A stretch of 64,000 bases of DNA from an uncultured bacterium (GTDB taxonomy: Bacteria; Elusimicrobiota; Elusimicrobia; Elusimicrobiales; Elusimicrobiaceae): assembly GCA_949294085.1 (NCBI GenBank), contig CASFFX010000009.1, positions 1-64,000 on the forward strand, read 5' to 3'. Made by a program: the position numbers and the translations under genes. How positions within the stretch are numbered: the first letter of the stretch is position 1; each line of letters begins with the position of its first letter. A model generated the notes under the pieces. That model saw nothing but the letters and a program-made list of their open reading frames with translations, was not told where the DNA came from and did not search any database. Positions 15,670 through 23,381 of this stretch are shown here, piece by piece.

Positions 15670-16241
15670 TGTCCAAAACCAGTTATCTGTTGATAGTCGT
15701 TATGGCGGGCGCGCTCTTGTACATGGGCGCGCTCCGCGGCTATCAGGCCTATGCCCGCAAAGCGGCCGAAAAAGCCGCCGCCGCGGAAGCAAACGGTTCT
15801 GCTTTTACGTTTCAAAATGTACCGGTGTCGCTGGCGGCCCCTATGCCGGAGCCGGTCAGCCGGCCGGTGGAGTTTCAAGCCGTCCAGCAGCCGGTTTATC
15901 TGGAAAATCAGCCCCTCTCGCCCGAGAAACAAACCCAACAAGCCCAGGAAACCATCGCCTCTATTTTGGCGGATTATCAAGAGGATCCCACCCTTCAGCA
16001 ATTTAATAAAGACCTAGCCGCCGCCACCCAGGGCCGCGTGAACGATTTGGGCGCGCTGGGAGGAAAGGAATTGGGCCGCATTTTGCAGGAAAACCCTCAA
16101 GTGGCCGAAATCGTGCAAAAGAATATGCAAAACCCCGAATTTGCCAAAACGGTCCAGCAAATTTTTTCCAATCCGCAGTTTATTCAAAGCGTCCAGCAAT
16201 TGCAGGGCGCCGGGGCCGTTCCGCCAAAAAAAGCTGAATAA
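15669..16241 (+). CDS. Membrane-anchored protein with STI1-like repeats
   Basis: The 190-residue protein has an N-terminal membrane anchor (residues 5-23), a proline- and glutamine-rich linker (45-95), and a C-terminal helical region with three NP-containing units: ENPQVAEIVQKNM, QNPEFAKTVQQIF and SNPQFIQSVQQLQ. That Asn-Pro spacing is typical of STI1 repeats, which in eukaryotic co-chaperones bind client helices. The direct coupling to an FKBP isomerase suggests a periplasmic client-holding role. This is inference, since repeats of this kind are weakly diagnostic. The family is otherwise unknown to me. Confidence 0.65.
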   Translation: MSKTSYLLIVVMAGALLYMGALRGYQAYARKAAEKAAAAEANGSAFTFQNVPVSLAAPMPEPVSRPVEFQAVQQPVYLENQPLSPEKQTQQAQETIASILADYQEDPTLQQFNKDLAAATQGRVNDLGALGGKELGRILQENPQVAEIVQKNMQNPEFAKTVQQIFSNPQFIQSVQQLQGAGAVPPKKAE

Positions 16242-16285
16242 GAAAAGAAAATATTGTATTCTATAAAATATCAGGAGGTTTGCCC

Positions 16286-16792
16286 GTGCTTAAAATTTTG
16301 ATTAAAGCCGCCATTTTGGTTTTTATTATTTTGAGTATTTATTTTATCGTCAATCCTTCGGCGTGCTCCAATTTGATGATGGGCCGCGTAACGAATTCTA
16401 TGGAAGTGGAACCGGTAGTGCCGAACGACACGGCCGACCACAGCGAATTGTTCACCCCGGCGGGGGACCAGCCCTTGGCCGACCCGAACCAACAGCCGCA
16501 GCCGGTGGAAGGCGTGGTGGACACCAATACCTTGCAGCAGGAGCCGCAGCTTCCTTCCTATACGCAGGAAGATATTGATTATGCCGTGGCCAGCCGCTAC
16601 GTGGAATTGGAAAACGAATACGCCCAAAAGAACGCATTGGGGAAGGACGCCGCCAAGGAAATTTCGTACATTGTAATGGACGATTTTGAAATGACGCAGC
16701 CCGAGTGGGAAGCCTTCCTGCAGCGGGCGACCGAGAGCAACCTGTTTGACAAAATCCGCAGTGAACAAATGCAGGCCGCTCCCGCTCAATGA
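16286..16792 (+). CDS. Small membrane-anchored protein of unknown function, end of envelope operon
   Basis: The 168-residue protein starts at GTG 16286, chosen because a perfect AGGAGG lies 7 nt upstream. Residues 3-22 are a membrane helix (ILIKAAILVFIILSIYFIV), followed by a Pro/Gln-rich acidic linker and an acidic helical C-terminus (VASRYVELENEY, SYIVMDDFEMTQPEWEAFL). Layout and composition resemble the preceding STI1-like protein, so the two may act together. There is a 44-nt gap from the previous gene and a strong terminator directly after. No known family is recognised. Confidence 0.75.
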   Translation: MLKILIKAAILVFIILSIYFIVNPSACSNLMMGRVTNSMEVEPVVPNDTADHSELFTPAGDQPLADPNQQPQPVEGVVDTNTLQQEPQLPSYTQEDIDYAVASRYVELENEYAQKNALGKDAAKEISYIVMDDFEMTQPEWEAFLQRATESNLFDKIRSEQMQAAPAQ

Positions 16793-16803
16793 TTCTCTTC
16801 TTC

Positions 16804-16832
16804 AAAACCGCCTGGCAACAGGCGGTTTTTTT
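16804..16832 (+). terminator. Terminator of the envelope operon
   Basis: AAAACCGCCTG and CAGGCGGTTTT form an 11-bp stem with a GCAA loop, followed by TTT. Confidence 0.95.
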
Positions 16833-16884
16833 ATGCCTTTTCAAACGGGCCCTCTGCGGCCCAAGGGTCGGACAAAAAATTGTT

Positions 16885-16923
16885 TAGATAAAAAATCCCG
16901 CCTCTAAAACAGGCGGGATTTTT
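16885..16923 (-). terminator. Terminator of the histidine kinase/AI-2E transporter operon
   Basis: AAAAATCCCGCCT (16891-16903) pairs with AGGCGGGATTTTT (16911-16923). On the minus strand the stem is followed by a T run, 16 nt past the stop codon at 16939. Confidence 0.9.
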
Positions 16924-16938
16924 GGATAGGTCCAAAGG

Positions 16939-17958
16939 TCAATGCGGCAGGCGCCCGGCCAAAAATTCGGCCACCGGGCGGGTGTGCTTGATTTTGCTGA
17001 GCACGATTTTAATGGAGGCCGTAATCGGCACGGACAAAAAGGCCCCCGGTACGCCCCATACCAACGTCCAGAAGATTAAAGACGCCACCACCGCGGCCGG
17101 GTGCAAATCCATCCCTTCCCCCAAAAAGCGGGGCTCCAACAAATTGCCGATGGTAAATTCGGAAGCGACCAACAGCCCAATGACCACAAAGAACTGCGGG
17201 CCCAGCCCGTATTGCAAGAACAACACCGGCGCCGGCAGCAAAACCGCAATAATGGAGCCTACGCTGGGGATAAAGTTCAGCAGGAATACAAACATCGCAA
17301 ACAAACCGGCCAGTTTGACCTGAAAGCCGAACAAAATGCCCGCCGCAATCAACCCGGTGGCGATGGACGCAATCAGCTTGACCGACAGATACACGGACAC
17401 ATTGGCCAGCATTTCTTTAATGGCGGGGTTCGTGATGGGGGGTGTTTTTTTGCTGCCAAAGAGGAAGAACGTCATAAACAAGATGACCAGCGTGGCGTCG
17501 GACACGATGTTAAACACTTTGCCGCCAAAGTTACGCAGCCAATTAAAAAGCGGCAGCTCGCGCAGGTAAGTTTCTATAAAATTCTGGTTGAGCGTAATGC
17601 CGTGCTGCTGCAGGCGGAGCACCAGGTCGTTAATGGTGTCAATCAAGTTTTGGCGATATACTTCCGCCCCTTTCAAAAAAGTACCCACCGAATTGGCCGT
17701 AAACAAAATGACGCCCACAAACGCCGCCAGGCACAGCAGGATGGAAATCGTCATCGCTAGCCAAGACGGAAACGAAAACTTCTGTTTCATGTACAAGGTC
17801 ATCTGGGCGAGAATCGTGTAGAAAAAAATGGAGATGACCAGCGGAATCATTAAGGATTTGGTATAGACCAAAAAAGCCGTTGCCACGCCCGCGGCGATAA
17901 TCGTCAGGCAGATGGTGCTGGCTTTTAAGTAATAGTAGGTTGGTTTATCCGAAAACAT
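16939..17958 (-). CDS. AI-2E-family transporter (PerM/YdiK-like)
   Basis: The 339-residue protein has about seven to eight membrane helices, a central soluble segment (residues about 95-145, NLIDTINDLVLRLQQHG), and the family hallmarks GILFGFQVKLAGLFA, FIPSVGSIIA and the C-terminal GNLLEPRFLGEGMDLHP. The AI-2E family contains exporters with varied cargo, such as autoinducer-2 and sodium/proton exchange, so the substrate is undecided. It overlaps the upstream unknown gene by 14 nt and is the last gene of a four-gene minus-strand operon. Confidence 0.9.
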   Translation of the reverse strand: MFSDKPTYYYLKASTICLTIIAAGVATAFLVYTKSLMIPLVISIFFYTILAQMTLYMKQKFSFPSWLAMTISILLCLAAFVGVILFTANSVGTFLKGAEVYRQNLIDTINDLVLRLQQHGITLNQNFIETYLRELPLFNWLRNFGGKVFNIVSDATLVILFMTFFLFGSKKTPPITNPAIKEMLANVSVYLSVKLIASIATGLIAAGILFGFQVKLAGLFAMFVFLLNFIPSVGSIIAVLLPAPVLFLQYGLGPQFFVVIGLLVASEFTIGNLLEPRFLGEGMDLHPAAVVASLIFWTLVWGVPGAFLSVPITASIKIVLSKIKHTRPVAEFLAGRLPH

Positions 17959-18469
17959 ACGGCCCCCTGTTACGTTCAGTTTTTTTGGCGATTTCCCGTG
18001 CCAAAAAGAGAATTTTGCCCGTTAAGTTAGCCGTATCGTTTTGGCAAGAAGTAAGCAGCCACACATTGAGTTTTGCCGCCGTAAATCCGGAGTAATTGCG
18101 GTAGAAGGCATCGTAGGCGGTGGTAAACTCGTCGCACGCGCGGGAAAGTGTTTTCGCCCGGCTGTTAAGCCCTTTGGCCGCCAAAGCCAGGTCGCCGGTC
18201 CAATCCGAATCTTTACACCCGCGGATTTGGGCCCGGGTTTGGGTCCAAAACGGTTCGTCCTGGTCCAAACGCTGGCGCAAGTCCAGGCAGTATTGGTTGA
18301 ATTGAGCGGCAAAGGCCTCGTCCCGCACGGCAATTCCTTTGTGAAGTTGCTGCAGTATTTGCTCCAGCCGGCGGTTGAAATCGCGCAAATTTTGCGCGGC
18401 GGCGGTTAAATCGGCCCGGAATTGATCGCACCGGGCGGAAATTTGTTCAAGTAAGGTTTCACAATTCAT
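17945..18469 (-). CDS. Unknown helical protein between kinase and transporter
   Basis: The 174-residue protein has no signal peptide or membrane segment and is almost entirely predicted helix (LTAAAQNLRDFNRRLEQIL and similar), with scattered cysteines. It could be a helical-bundle or coiled-coil protein. It overlaps both neighbours: four bases with the histidine kinase upstream and 14 with the AI-2E transporter downstream. That indicates tight translational coupling and probably a shared task. It could be a phosphotransfer or adaptor protein, but no HPt histidine motif is visible. Confidence 0.75.
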   Translation of the reverse strand: MNCETLLEQISARCDQFRADLTAAAQNLRDFNRRLEQILQQLHKGIAVRDEAFAAQFNQYCLDLRQRLDQDEPFWTQTRAQIRGCKDSDWTGDLALAAKGLNSRAKTLSRACDEFTTAYDAFYRNYSGFTAAKLNVWLLTSCQNDTANLTGKILFLAREIAKKTERNRGPYVFG

Positions 18470-19218
18470 AAGACAGGAAAATTAATGGTAAAAATGGAGC
18501 CCAGCCCGCGGTCCGACACGACGCTGATAGACCCGTCGTGCAAATCCAAAATCCGTTTGACCATCGGCAGGCCCAGCCCCCAGCCGCTGATTTGGCCGGT
18601 AAAATAATCGTCCACCTGATAGAAAGGTTCAAAAATGCGGTTTACGTCCTGTGGGCGGATGCCGGCGCCGTAGTCCCGCACGGAAATGGAAATACTGTCG
18701 CCGTGGTTGGCGCATTGTACTTTGATGATTTTTTCCATTTTATTGTTGAACTTGATGGCATTGGCCAACAGCTCCCGTATGGACAGGCGCAGCATTTCTT
18801 CGTTGGCGGTTACGCTTAAATGTTCCGGGCAGTCAATCTCCACAAAGGTCCCGCGTTTGACGGACGTATCGTCCTCGGACGGAGCCGGCGAGGCCGTTTC
18901 TTCTTCCTGGGCAATGGCTTTGGAAGCGCAGTCTTTAATCAACGGCTTTAGATAAACGGGCTGTTTTTCAATGCCTTCCGTTTGGGCGGCCATTACTTTA
19001 TTAAAAGCCATCAGCTTGTCCACCAACAGCGACATCCGCCCGCCTTGTTTGTTGATTTCTTCCAGCGCTTTGGAGGTAAAAGGGGAGAATTTTTCCTTTT
19101 TGGCTTGGGAAAGAATCGCCTCGGAATAGCCGTTGATAATAGACAGCGGCGTTTTGAGTTTATGCGAAATCAGCGAGAGTGCACGCGAAGTAACGATGAC
19201 GTCTTTGGATTCGTTCAT
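18466..19218 (-). CDS. Soluble sensor histidine kinase lacking a sensor domain
   Basis: The 250-residue protein is a minimal kinase. The H-box ISHKLKTPLSIINGYSE lies at residues 17-33, then come the dimerisation helices and an HATPase_c domain with N-box RELLANAIKFNNK, G1 box DYGAGI, F-box IFEPFYQVDD and G2 box GWGLGLPMVK. All catalytic signatures are present. There is no membrane helix, PAS, GAF or receiver domain, so its input must come from a partner. No response regulator is adjacent. The overlapping unknown protein or the upstream beta-barrel gene are candidates for functional partners. Confidence 0.93.
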   Translation of the reverse strand: MNESKDVIVTSRALSLISHKLKTPLSIINGYSEAILSQAKKEKFSPFTSKALEEINKQGGRMSLLVDKLMAFNKVMAAQTEGIEKQPVYLKPLIKDCASKAIAQEEETASPAPSEDDTSVKRGTFVEIDCPEHLSVTANEEMLRLSIRELLANAIKFNNKMEKIIKVQCANHGDSISISVRDYGAGIRPQDVNRIFEPFYQVDDYFTGQISGWGLGLPMVKRILDLHDGSISVVSDRGLGSIFTINFPVL

Positions 19219-19227
19219 AATTCGCTC

Positions 19228-20133
19228 CTAAAACGAGAACACCAACCGGGCGTAAAAGATGTCGCGCTTGTTTTCGTTGTGAATACTGCGCACGTGGTTG
19301 TAGGCGATATCGGCGCTGACCGAGCGCGTGGCCGCAAACGAGTTGCCCACCACAAACGAGTGTTCCGCATCGGCGGTATAATATTCCGCAAAGCGGTAAC
19401 CCAGGTACAGCGTGGCGTTATTGTCGGGCCACATGCGCGTTACGCGCGCGCCTACGGTGTATTTGGTTAAATCGTGCACGAGGTCAAAGGTTTGGGAAAA
19501 GGCCAATTCCTGCTGGTCCATGATGCCGCGCAGCCCCGCTACGCCGGTAATGCCGTCCGGATATTGGAACACGCTGGCCCCGGCTTGAAAGCCAAACATA
19601 CGGAAGAAATTTTTGTACAGTTCCAGCGTGTACGCCATTTGAGAATAGGAGGTGTTGGAAAAGTCTCCCCCGTCGTAGAAAACGGTGCCTTCCTGCCGCG
19701 CATACGACACGCCGATTAACGCGTGGGTATAGAGGTCGTTTACTTCGTCATCCTGCAAAGCCATCACCAGCTGGGTGCTTACGCCAAAGGCGGAAGCGTC
19801 TTGAAAGCGGGGGTCTTCGCTTTTGCTTTTGAAATAATAAAACGGCGTAATGTTGACTTTGAGCAAGTCAAAATCCAGGCGGAAAGGGACATTGACCGAA
19901 TAAATCGGATTTTCAAAAGCCCGCTTGCCGGAGACGGGATCCTTGAGAGTACGGTCGTGAATCATTTTGGCTTCCACTCCGGCCAGCAAGTTCAGCATCG
20001 GGGCAATGGTGGCCCCGGCACGAACCTGGTCAAATTGCGAGGCCCCAATATACGAGGCCGACACATCTACCGTGCGGGCTTGTGCCCCCACAGCAACGGC
20101 AAACAGCGTTAAAAATAAAATAAACTTTTTCAT
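19228..20133 (-). CDS. Predicted outer-membrane beta-barrel protein
   Basis: The protein has 301 residues from the ATG at 20133, which starts a clean signal peptide (MKKFILFLTLFAVAVGAQA). An ATG three codons earlier is also possible. The mature part alternates short amphipathic strands with aromatic girdles (FRLDFDLLKVNITPFYYFK, TLYLGYRFAEYY) and ends in LVFSF, the C-terminal phenylalanine signature of barrel proteins. No specific family is recognised. It is the first gene of the operon with the histidine kinase, 9 nt upstream of it, so the operon may link an outer-membrane channel with signalling and transport. Confidence 0.75.
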   Translation of the reverse strand: MKKFILFLTLFAVAVGAQARTVDVSASYIGASQFDQVRAGATIAPMLNLLAGVEAKMIHDRTLKDPVSGKRAFENPIYSVNVPFRLDFDLLKVNITPFYYFKSKSEDPRFQDASAFGVSTQLVMALQDDEVNDLYTHALIGVSYARQEGTVFYDGGDFSNTSYSQMAYTLELYKNFFRMFGFQAGASVFQYPDGITGVAGLRGIMDQQELAFSQTFDLVHDLTKYTVGARVTRMWPDNNATLYLGYRFAEYYTADAEHSFVVGNSFAATRSVSADIAYNHVRSIHNENKRDIFYARLVFSF

Positions 20134-20228
20134 ATCTTTCATTTAACAAAATTTGAAGCGCTTGCGGTAGTATTTTGGCCGGGCGGCCGCGGGTGCTTTA
20201 GTACGAGATATTTTGTAGAATAGAAAAG

Positions 20229-21443
20229 ATGAAAAAATTTGCTCCGCTTTTAATGCTTTTAGTGTTTTGCGCCGGCGCCCAGGCCGCGCAGATTATCCGC
20301 GGGCCTTATATAGAGGACCCGACCCAAACGACTATGATTTTGCGCTTTCAGACGGACGAAGTAACCCCCGCCTGGCTGGAATATGGCCCTGCGCCGCGCT
20401 GCAATCAGATTATGACCGTCAGCCCGGCCGCTACCCAGCATAAAGTGATTTTGTACGGTTTGGTGCCCAATCAGGACTTTTGCTACCGCGTGTACGTGAA
20501 CAATGCCGCCGGGGACGGCGTGCAGGAGCCCATTTCGGGCACGTTCCGCACGCTGTATTCGGCCGAGCGCAAGGTAGTCAACTTTTTGGCGTTGGGCGCC
20601 ACGGGGGCGGATATTCCCCAGCCGCTGCCGGATGGAACCCCCGTGCCGGACGAACCCGCCGCCGCCCGCACCCAGCTGGCCCTGCAAATGGCGGGCGAAA
20701 AGAGCGATTTTTTAATTCACACCGGCAACATGACGCACAGCGGACTAAATGAAGATGCCGACCGGGAATTTTTTGAGCCGTTCAAAGACGTGCTGGCCAA
20801 CAACCCGCTGTTGGTGTCGCTGGGGCCCAACGAATACGGGCCGGACCGCGCCAACCGCGAAAGCAAATCGTTCCTGCGCACCAATTATTCGCGTTTTCAC
20901 GATATGTCGTGGAGCAACGCCACCCCCAAATACTATTCGTTTGATACGGCCAACGCGCGGTTTATCTTTTTGGACACCAATATTGCCGAAGGCGCCGTGT
21001 GGGCGCCGGAATTGGGGGAGGATTCGGCCCAAATAAAGTGGCTGAAAACCATGCTGTCCGGGGCCGGCGAAAAATGGAAAATTGTGGTAATGAACGCGCC
21101 CGCCTATTCCACCGGGGAAAAGGGCGTTCCGCCCGAGGTGGCGGACACCCTGCGGAAAATTTTTGAAGATTACCGCGTGAAATTGGTGCTGCAGGGCGGC
21201 GATGCGGATTACGAACGCACGTTCCCCATGTACCGCGGCGAGCCCAACCCGCGCGGCGTTACCTACGTTACGCTGGGCACGGCCGCGCCCACGCCCACCA
21301 AAAGAGCCCACTCCGATTCTTCCACCGCGCGTTTTGTGGCGGCACGGCATTATGCGGCGGGGTCTATTGTGGACCGCAAGCTGACGCTGAAAGTGTACAG
21401 CGAAACCGGCAAAGAATTGGATATGGTAGAAATTTATTTGTAA
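20229..21443 (+). CDS. Secreted purple-acid-phosphatase-like protein with degenerate active site
   Basis: The 404-residue protein has a signal peptide (cleavage near AQAAQ), a fibronectin-III-like N-terminal domain typical of purple acid phosphatases (RGPYIEDPTQTTMILRFQTD), and a calcineurin-like domain from about residue 115. All five metal-binding motifs are recognisable by position but altered: GD becomes GATG, the second GD becomes HTGNMTHSG, GNHE becomes GPNE, HxP becomes NAP, and GHxHxYER becomes GGDADYER. Fold-supporting residues around them are kept. I infer a pseudo-phosphatase that binds a ligand or protein, or an enzyme with a changed metal site. A TAGAAT box 7 nt before the ATG suggests a leaderless message, and a bidirectional terminator follows. 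Confidence 0.85.
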   Translation: MKKFAPLLMLLVFCAGAQAAQIIRGPYIEDPTQTTMILRFQTDEVTPAWLEYGPAPRCNQIMTVSPAATQHKVILYGLVPNQDFCYRVYVNNAAGDGVQEPISGTFRTLYSAERKVVNFLALGATGADIPQPLPDGTPVPDEPAAARTQLALQMAGEKSDFLIHTGNMTHSGLNEDADREFFEPFKDVLANNPLLVSLGPNEYGPDRANRESKSFLRTNYSRFHDMSWSNATPKYYSFDTANARFIFLDTNIAEGAVWAPELGEDSAQIKWLKTMLSGAGEKWKIVVMNAPAYSTGEKGVPPEVADTLRKIFEDYRVKLVLQGGDADYERTFPMYRGEPNPRGVTYVTLGTAAPTPTKRAHSDSSTARFVAARHYAAGSIVDRKLTLKVYSETGKELDMVEIYL

Positions 21444-21461
21444 GGACAGTTTGCCCCACGT

Positions 21462-21493
21462 AAAACGCCCCAGCGTGTGCCGGGGCGTTTTTC
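21462..21493. terminator. Bidirectional terminator between the phosphatase-like gene and rlmB
   Basis: AAAACGCCCC (21462-21471) pairs with GGGGCGTTTT (21482-21491). T runs exist on both strands and the flanking genes converge. Confidence 0.9.
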
Positions 21494-21510
21494 ATGGAGA
21501 AAGGAGGCGG

Positions 21511-22260
21511 TTATTTCTTCAGTTTTACCTTAGCCATCATGTCGTACATAATAATACTGGCCGCGGCCGACGCGTTCAAGCTTTCCACTCCGCCTTGCTG
21601 CGGAATAGAAACAATTTCGTCGCAATTCTCCGCCGTTTTTTCGCGGATGCCAAAACCTTCCGATCCTATCACCAGCACCGCCGGGGACGCATAATCCACC
21701 GTGTTAATCGGTTTGCCGGCCATATCGGCCCCATACACCCAAAAACCTTCTTCCTTCAGGTCGTTCAACGCGGCCGACAGGTTGGCCACTTCCACAATAT
21801 TCACGCTTTCAATGGCGCCGCAGGCTACTTTATACACGGCCGGCGTAATGCCCACCGTGCGCCGCTGGGGCAGAATAATGGTGGAAAAGCCCAAGCACGC
21901 CGCACTGCGGATGATGGCGCCCAAATTTTGCGGGTCGGTCATTTCGTCCACGGCGAGCCACAAATCCTGCTTGTTGCCGTCGGACTCGTAGAGCGCGTTG
22001 GAGAGTTTCATTAGTTTAATGGGCTGTACCTTGGCCATGACGCCCTGGTGATTGGCGTTGCGGGTCAGGCGGTCCAGGGTTTTGTTGTCTATGCGGTCAA
22101 TCCGGGCGTTGTTTCGTTTGGCCAGGCGGATAATTTCTTCCACCGCGCGGTGCCCGGCCTTGCTGTCCGACACGTACAGCTGGGTAACGTGGCGCTTTTT
22201 GCTTTTCAGCGCCTCCATGACCGGGTGAATTCCGTAAATAATGTCCAAATTGTCGTTCAT
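21511..22260 (-). CDS. rlmB: 23S rRNA (guanosine-2'-O-)-methyltransferase, RlmB-like (SpoU/TrmH family)
   Basis: The 249-residue protein has an N-terminal SpoU substrate-binding domain (IIYGIHPVMEALKSKKR) and a C-terminal knotted SPOUT domain with all three motifs: DPQNLGAIIRSAACLG, LVIGSEGFGI and IPQQGGVESLNASAAASI. Length and layout match RlmB, which methylates the ribose of G2251 (E. coli numbering) using S-adenosylmethionine. A TrmH-like tRNA specificity cannot be fully excluded. It is the last gene of the ispH-pfkA-rlmB transcript, 9 nt after pfkA. Confidence 0.9.
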   Translation of the reverse strand: MNDNLDIIYGIHPVMEALKSKKRHVTQLYVSDSKAGHRAVEEIIRLAKRNNARIDRIDNKTLDRLTRNANHQGVMAKVQPIKLMKLSNALYESDGNKQDLWLAVDEMTDPQNLGAIIRSAACLGFSTIILPQRRTVGITPAVYKVACGAIESVNIVEVANLSAALNDLKEEGFWVYGADMAGKPINTVDYASPAVLVIGSEGFGIREKTAENCDEIVSIPQQGGVESLNASAAASIIMYDMMAKVKLKK

Positions 22261-22269
22261 AGCAGCTCC

Positions 22270-23370
22270 TCAGCCAATTTCAGACGAACCAAAGCTCATC
22301 CCCACTTCCAGCGCGGCCTGCACTTCCGGGCCGTGCGGGTCCACCAATTTGAGCTTGGAAATTGCGTCCGTAATTTTTACTTCCGTAATTTTGAAATCGC
22401 GGAAGGCGGCCATATAGCCAAACTGGCCGTTGAGCACCATGTCCAAAGCTTTGGCGCCGTAGAGGGTGGAAAGCCAGCGGTCAAACGCCGTGGGCGTGCC
22501 GCCGCGTTGGGTGTGGCCCAGCACGCAGGCGCGGGATTCTATTTTGGTGCGGTCTTCAATCATATTGCTTAATTTGTAAGCAATGCCGCCCAAGCGGATC
22601 GGGTCCGTGCTGCCGGGCAGGGTGCGGGCAATGGTTTGCTCGCCTTTTTCGTTTTTGGCGCCTTCGGCGGCCACCACAATACTAAAGTTTTTGCCTTTGG
22701 CTTTGCGGTCCAAAATGTAGTTGACGATGACGTCCTCGTTATACGGAATTTCGGGGATCAACACAATGTCGCCCCCGCCCGCAATGGCGGAGCGCAGCGC
22801 AATCCAGCCCGCATAGCGGCCCATGGTTTCAATAATCATCACGCGGTGATGGCTTTGGGCGGTGGTGTGCAGGCGGTCAATGGCTTCGGTGGCAACGGCG
22901 AGGGCCGAGTCAAACCCAAAAGTCTGGTCCGTAGCGGAGAGGTCGTTGTCAATCGTTTTGGGCACGGCCACAATCGGCATACCCAAATCCACAAACTGCT
23001 GGGACATATGCAGCGTGCCGTCCCCGCCGATGGTAATCAGCGCGTCCAGCTGGTTTTCTTTGAAATTGTGCAGCGCAACGGACGACAAATCGCGCGGTTC
23101 TTCCGCCGAGCCGAAGGGCGGCAGCGTGTATTTGAACGGGTTGGCGATGTTGCTGGTGCCCAAAATGGTGCCGCCCAGCGTTAAAATGCCGGAGACGGTA
23201 TCGTCCGTAATCGTAAGAAATTCGTTGCGCACCAGTCCGTCAAATCCGTTCTTGAAGCCCAATACTTCAATGCCATGGCGCAAGGCGTTTTTGCTGACGG
23301 CTCTTACCACGGCGTTCAAACCGGGGCAGTCGCCTCCGGCCGTCAAAATACCGATTCTTTTAATGGTCAT
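22270..23370 (-). CDS. pfkA: 6-phosphofructokinase, group III type
   Basis: The protein has 366 residues from ATG 23370, which follows a GGAGGGG site. Motifs in order are GILTAGGDCPGLNA (nucleotide loop), ITIGGDGT near residue 110, VPKTIDNDL near 136, ETMGRYAGWIAL and LGHTQRGGTP. The Gly in GGDGT is typical of ATP use, while the Lys in PKTIDND is typical of PPi-dependent enzymes. This mixed pair is seen in group III phosphofructokinases, most of which use ATP, so ATP use is favoured but not proven. It catalyses the committed step of glycolysis. It lies 11 nt after the ispH fusion gene. Confidence 0.93.
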   Translation of the reverse strand: MTIKRIGILTAGGDCPGLNAVVRAVSKNALRHGIEVLGFKNGFDGLVRNEFLTITDDTVSGILTLGGTILGTSNIANPFKYTLPPFGSAEEPRDLSSVALHNFKENQLDALITIGGDGTLHMSQQFVDLGMPIVAVPKTIDNDLSATDQTFGFDSALAVATEAIDRLHTTAQSHHRVMIIETMGRYAGWIALRSAIAGGGDIVLIPEIPYNEDVIVNYILDRKAKGKNFSIVVAAEGAKNEKGEQTIARTLPGSTDPIRLGGIAYKLSNMIEDRTKIESRACVLGHTQRGGTPTAFDRWLSTLYGAKALDMVLNGQFGYMAAFRDFKITEVKITDAISKLKLVDPHGPEVQAALEVGMSFGSSEIG

Positions 23371-23381
23371 ATCCCCTCCGG

